Below, piece after piece: positions 61,875-64,000 of a stretch of 64,000 bases of DNA (position 1 is the stretch's first letter; each line of letters starts with the position of its first letter). Both the position numbers and the translations under genes were made by a program. Origin of the DNA: Streptomyces alboniger (GTDB lineage Bacteria > Actinomycetota > Actinomycetes > Streptomycetales > Streptomycetaceae); the NCBI RefSeq assembly GCF_008704395.1, contig NZ_CP023695.1, positions 5,332,001 to 5,396,000 of the forward strand. The letters are read 5' to 3'. The notes beneath the pieces were generated by a model. It was given only the letters and a program-made list of their open reading frames with translations, was not told where the DNA came from and did not search any database.

Positions 61875-62089
61875 GGACGTTCCTAACGGTCGGGCGGCTG
61901 GGCGGCAGGACGCTTCGACGTTAGGTGTCCGCCATTGCGGCGGTTCGGCGGCCGCGTAACAGCGGGCCATAGCTGTGCGGGCGATGCTGTTACGGGACCG
62001 AGGGGAGGCCGGCCGCCGGGCTTGCGGGGAGGACGGGTCCTTGCCCCCGGCGGCAGCGGGCTGGTCCCATGGTCGAGGGGTGATGCGGC
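61875..62089. other. Intergenic, no gene seen
   Basis: This 215-bp divergent gap between the surface-protein gene and the NERD-like gene holds promoters for both sides. No repeat or RNA gene was recognised. Confidence 0.4.
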
Positions 62090-62899
62090 ATGAGCGGACT
62101 GCGCGTCGTACCGGCCTGGCGGCACGGGCAGGAGCGGTTGTACGTCTGTCTCGCGGGCGGCGGGAACGTGGCGTGGTACGACCGTGACTCGTCCCGCGTG
62201 AACCTGCTCAGCGAGGACCGCGAGGCCGATGTCCTGCGCGTCCTCGCGCCCTTCCTCACCGGCGAGGTCACGGTGGGCCCGCCGCCGGTCCCCACCTCCG
62301 TCGAGCTGACCCGCCTCGCCCTGCACCCCGACGACGACCTCGCCCCGAACCGCCCCGGCGAGGCCCTGCACATCGCCCTGGACCGCGACCGGGCGCCCGC
62401 GCGCAGGCTGCGCCCCGACCCCCGGCGCCGCGCTCTCGCCGCGGAACAGGCGGTGGGCGAGGCCCTGGACGGGCTCGAAGGAGCGGGCTGGCGCGTACTG
62501 CACTCCCTGCCGCTGCCCGGTGGCGCCCGCATCCACCACCTGCTGATCGGCCCCGGGGGCCTGTTCTGCGTCGCCGCCCTCGCCGTGCGCAGGCAGCGGG
62601 TCCGCATCGCCGACCCGATGGTGACGGTCGGCCGCGCCGCCCCCGTTCCCCTGCTGCGCACGCTCCGCGCCGACGCGGGCCGGGCCTCGTTCGCGCTCAC
62701 GGCCGAGGTCCGCCCCGTCCTGGCGCTGGCCGGGACGGGGGCGGCGGACCCGCCCGTCACGCCGCCGCCGCGTGATGTGCGGGTGCTGCGCGAGGCGGAC
62801 CTGCCGACGCTGACCCGTCTGGGCGGCGTGCTGAAACCGGCCGACGTGGAGGCCCTGCACGCCCTGGCCAGGGACCGCCGCACCTGGCAGCGGGTCTGA
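62090..62899 (+). CDS. NERD-like nuclease-related domain protein
   Basis: The 269-residue protein has a central segment resembling the NERD fold (AEQAVGEALDGLEGAGWRVLHSLPL, then GARIHHLLIGPGGLFCV with the ExxV...D...IGPxG pattern), preceded by a strand-rich N-terminal part. The catalytic Asp of active NERD proteins is not clear (HH in place of ID), so nuclease activity is doubtful. ATG 62090. Confidence 0.7.
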   Translation: MSGLRVVPAWRHGQERLYVCLAGGGNVAWYDRDSSRVNLLSEDREADVLRVLAPFLTGEVTVGPPPVPTSVELTRLALHPDDDLAPNRPGEALHIALDRDRAPARRLRPDPRRRALAAEQAVGEALDGLEGAGWRVLHSLPLPGGARIHHLLIGPGGLFCVAALAVRRQRVRIADPMVTVGRAAPVPLLRTLRADAGRASFALTAEVRPVLALAGTGAADPPVTPPPRDVRVLREADLPTLTRLGGVLKPADVEALHALARDRRTWQRV

Positions 62900-62908
62900 G
62901 AGCCCGCG

Positions 62909-63337
62909 TCAGAGGTTGTCCCCCCAGCCGCCCTGGACCATGGTCTGGAAGGCCCAGGAGCCGCCGCGCCTGATCAGGATGTCGGCGTAGCGCAACTGCT
63001 GCGTCTCGCCGTTCGCCGTCATCACCGAGTCGGTGAAGACGACGGCCATGGCGGGGGAGAGGAAGACGGGCGTGCGCGTGGACTCGAAGGTGATGTCCTC
63101 GCTGCCGTCCCCCATCACGTGGGTCATCGTCTGCACGAACTGCTCCCGGTCCCACTGCGCCGACCGCCCGTCCCCCGCGGAGTCGTCGCTGACCAGGTTG
63201 AGCGGGAAGACGGCCAGGTCGGCCATGCGCTCCACATCGCGCTTCGCGCTGTGCGCGTCGTACTCGGCGAACCAGGCGTCCAGGCTCGCGCGGTCCTCGT
63301 CGGTCGGGACGTAGCCGGTCTCGGGAAGGAAGGTCAC
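62909..63337 (-). CDS. SnoaL-like / nuclear transport factor 2 family protein
   Basis: The 142-residue protein has the cone-shaped NTF2 fold: DRASLDAWFAEYDAHSAKRD, MADLAVFPLNLVSDD, RTPVFLSPAMAVVFTDSVMT and WAFQTMVQGGW. A possible role is as a ketosteroid-isomerase-like enzyme or binding protein; no catalytic residues can be assigned. ATG 63337 lies 41 nt downstream of a strong promoter/operator arrangement. Confidence 0.85.
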   Translation of the reverse strand: MTFLPETGYVPTDEDRASLDAWFAEYDAHSAKRDVERMADLAVFPLNLVSDDSAGDGRSAQWDREQFVQTMTHVMGDGSEDITFESTRTPVFLSPAMAVVFTDSVMTANGETQQLRYADILIRRGGSWAFQTMVQGGWGDNL

Positions 63338-63362
63338 GGGTTCTCCTCGTTCGTTCTTCTCG

Positions 63363-63423
63363 TCAACTTTGACTAATGACGAGGAGGTTATGCCTTCGAT
63401 GAGAGCTAGTCAAACTTGATTAG
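63363..63423 (-). promoter_or_regulatory. Promoter with TCAA...TTGA operator pair upstream of the SnoaL-like gene
   Basis: On the minus strand TTGACT (63408-63413) and TAACCT (63385-63390) are spaced exactly 17 bp, a good -35/-10 pair. TCAACTTTGACTA (63363-63375) and TAGTCAAACTTGA (63407-63419) are inverted copies with one mismatch flanking the -10 region. The distal one extends to a near-palindrome CTAGTCAA-AC-TTGATTAG (63406-63423) covering the -35. The regulator is not in the window. Confidence 0.6.
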
Positions 63424-63460
63424 ACGTGATGCCGGTCACATTCTCCCGAGGAGTCGATCA

Positions 63461-64000
63461 TCACCGGAAGCGGACCACGACCGCCGTCGCGTGCCGCGTC
63501 GTGTTCTGCCGCACCTCGACCAGCACCACCGGCTCCGCGGGCAGCGCCGCGTACGTGACGTCGCCGATGCCGATCGCGGTCGCCACGCCCTCGCCCACCG
63601 GATCCGGCAGCGCACCCGCCGCGGCGGACCGCACGGCGGGGGACAGCGGCGACGACACGACCGGGGTACCGTCCCCCGGCAGGGCGAGGACCAGCGCCTG
63701 CGGCCGGGCGGGGCTGCCGGTGCAGCCGACCACCACCGCGTCCCGGGTGTCGCTGTGCCGCAGCTTCAGCCACGCGCGCGTGCCGCCCCGGTACGCCCCG
63801 TCGAGCCGTTTGATCACCAGGCCCTCGACGCCGGTCGCGGGGAGCGTCTCGTACCAGGTCAGGGCGAGGTTGCGGTCGGTGGTCGACGGCACGGCCTGGA
63901 GCGGTGGTCCCCAGGGCGCCAGCAGCCGTACGAGACGCGCCCGCCGCTCCTCGTACGGCAGTCCGCGGCAGTCCTCGCCGCCCTCCGCGAGCAGGTCGAA
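63461..64000 (-). CDS. ATP-dependent DNA ligase, partial (3' end of gene)
   Basis: The frame is open to the window edge, so the gene start lies beyond it. The visible 179 residues include GVEGLVIKRLDGAYRGGTRAWLKLRH, which matches motifs IV and V of ATP-dependent ligases (EGLVIK, WLKLRH), followed by a C-terminal OB-like domain with a short end. It would seal nicks, as LigC/LigD-type enzymes do in end joining. The usual adenylation lysine is in the missing part. Confidence 0.9.
   Translation of the reverse strand, partial: FDLLAEGGEDCRGLPYEERRARLVRLLAPWGPPLQAVPSTTDRNLALTWYETLPATGVEGLVIKRLDGAYRGGTRAWLKLRHSDTRDAVVVGCTGSPARPQALVLALPGDGTPVVSSPLSPAVRSAAAGALPDPVGEGVATAIGIGDVTYAALPAEPVVLVEVRQNTTRHATAVVVRFR

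Noticed and set aside
1..64000. CRISPR arrays, rRNA operons or insertion sequences
   Set aside because: No regularly spaced short repeats with unique spacers, no rRNA signature sequences and no transposase gene were recognised.

Overview
The window is high-GC actinobacterial DNA, almost certainly from a Streptomyces chromosome. Codon third positions are strongly GC, GTG and TTG starts are common, and the markers are typical of the genus: nickel superoxide dismutase with its maturation protease, a conservon (histidine kinase, roadblock, DUF742 and GTPase genes), a multifunctional 2-oxoglutarate enzyme, Lon with ClgR-like and HspR-like boxes, and a class F sortase. From memory, the order sodN/sodX, malic enzyme, 2-oxoglutarate enzyme with a two-component pair, lon and FtsW/PBP resembles one conserved chromosomal arm region of Streptomyces.

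Positions 1 to about 17.45 kb are an integrated mobile element. Its right end carries a tyrosine integrase (16291-17445), an XRE regulator, a divergent excisionase-like gene, a DUF3631 helicase-like protein, a MobC-like protein and a HUH/3H relaxase. The integrase stops 7 bp from the sodN stop codon, so the 3' end of sodN is the likely integration site. The left junction lies outside the window. I see no conjugative coupling or translocase gene, so the visible part looks mobilizable rather than self-transmissible. The cargo has three parts: (1) an XRE/ImmA-type metallopeptidase regulatory pair; (2) a thymidylate-synthase-like protein facing a protein with the helical domain of hydroxymethyl-dU DNA kinases/thymine pyrophosphorylases, together with a small divergent gene, a candidate DNA or nucleotide base-modification system; (3) a HEPN-RES toxin-like protein, a membrane-anchored coiled-coil protein, and a cassette of NUDIX hydrolase, TPR regulator, unknown protein, APH-like kinase, SAM methyltransferase and HAD-like protein. 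Two repeat-dense stretches stand out: structured DNA upstream of mobC (13545-13668), and 15 copies of GGGGAC/GTCCCC in about 310 bp inside the 5' part of the DUF3631 gene.

From 17.45 kb to the end is core chromosome. 17.4-19.9 kb holds sodN, sodX, a CGNR zinc-finger protein and a methyltransferase. 19.97-22.66 kb is a polar amino-acid ABC importer operon. 23.1-25.5 kb holds malic enzyme and a zinc-binding-type oxidoreductase. 25.5-26.4 kb is a small HTH/Clp-N operon under two palindromes. A 124-125 bp tandem repeat follows, then a PadR/DUF4097 operon. 29.9-36.1 kb holds DUF6104, the 2-oxoglutarate enzyme and a two-component pair. 36.2-39 kb holds a spermidine-synthase-like protein, a rhomboid-like membrane protein and an O-methyltransferase. 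39.1-42.5 kb holds lon and a secreted GH25 muramidase. 42.7-44.1 kb holds a MarR regulator and a PP2C-like protein.

44.5-50.2 kb is a conservon whose last gene is a styrene-monooxygenase-like flavoprotein. 50.2-54.9 kb holds an NlpC/P60 peptidase, a TetR regulator and two divergent diiron oxygenase-like genes. 55.2-58.5 kb holds a broken Uma2 gene, a PBP/FtsW pair and an SH3-like secreted protein. 58.6-61.9 kb holds a histidine kinase/lipoprotein pair without a response regulator, a class F sortase and a surface protein. The last 2 kb hold a NERD-like protein, a SnoaL-like protein with a well-defined operator/promoter, and the 3' end of an ATP-dependent DNA ligase gene. No rRNA, tRNA or CRISPR array was recognised. 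All homology statements are by eye; no database search was possible.
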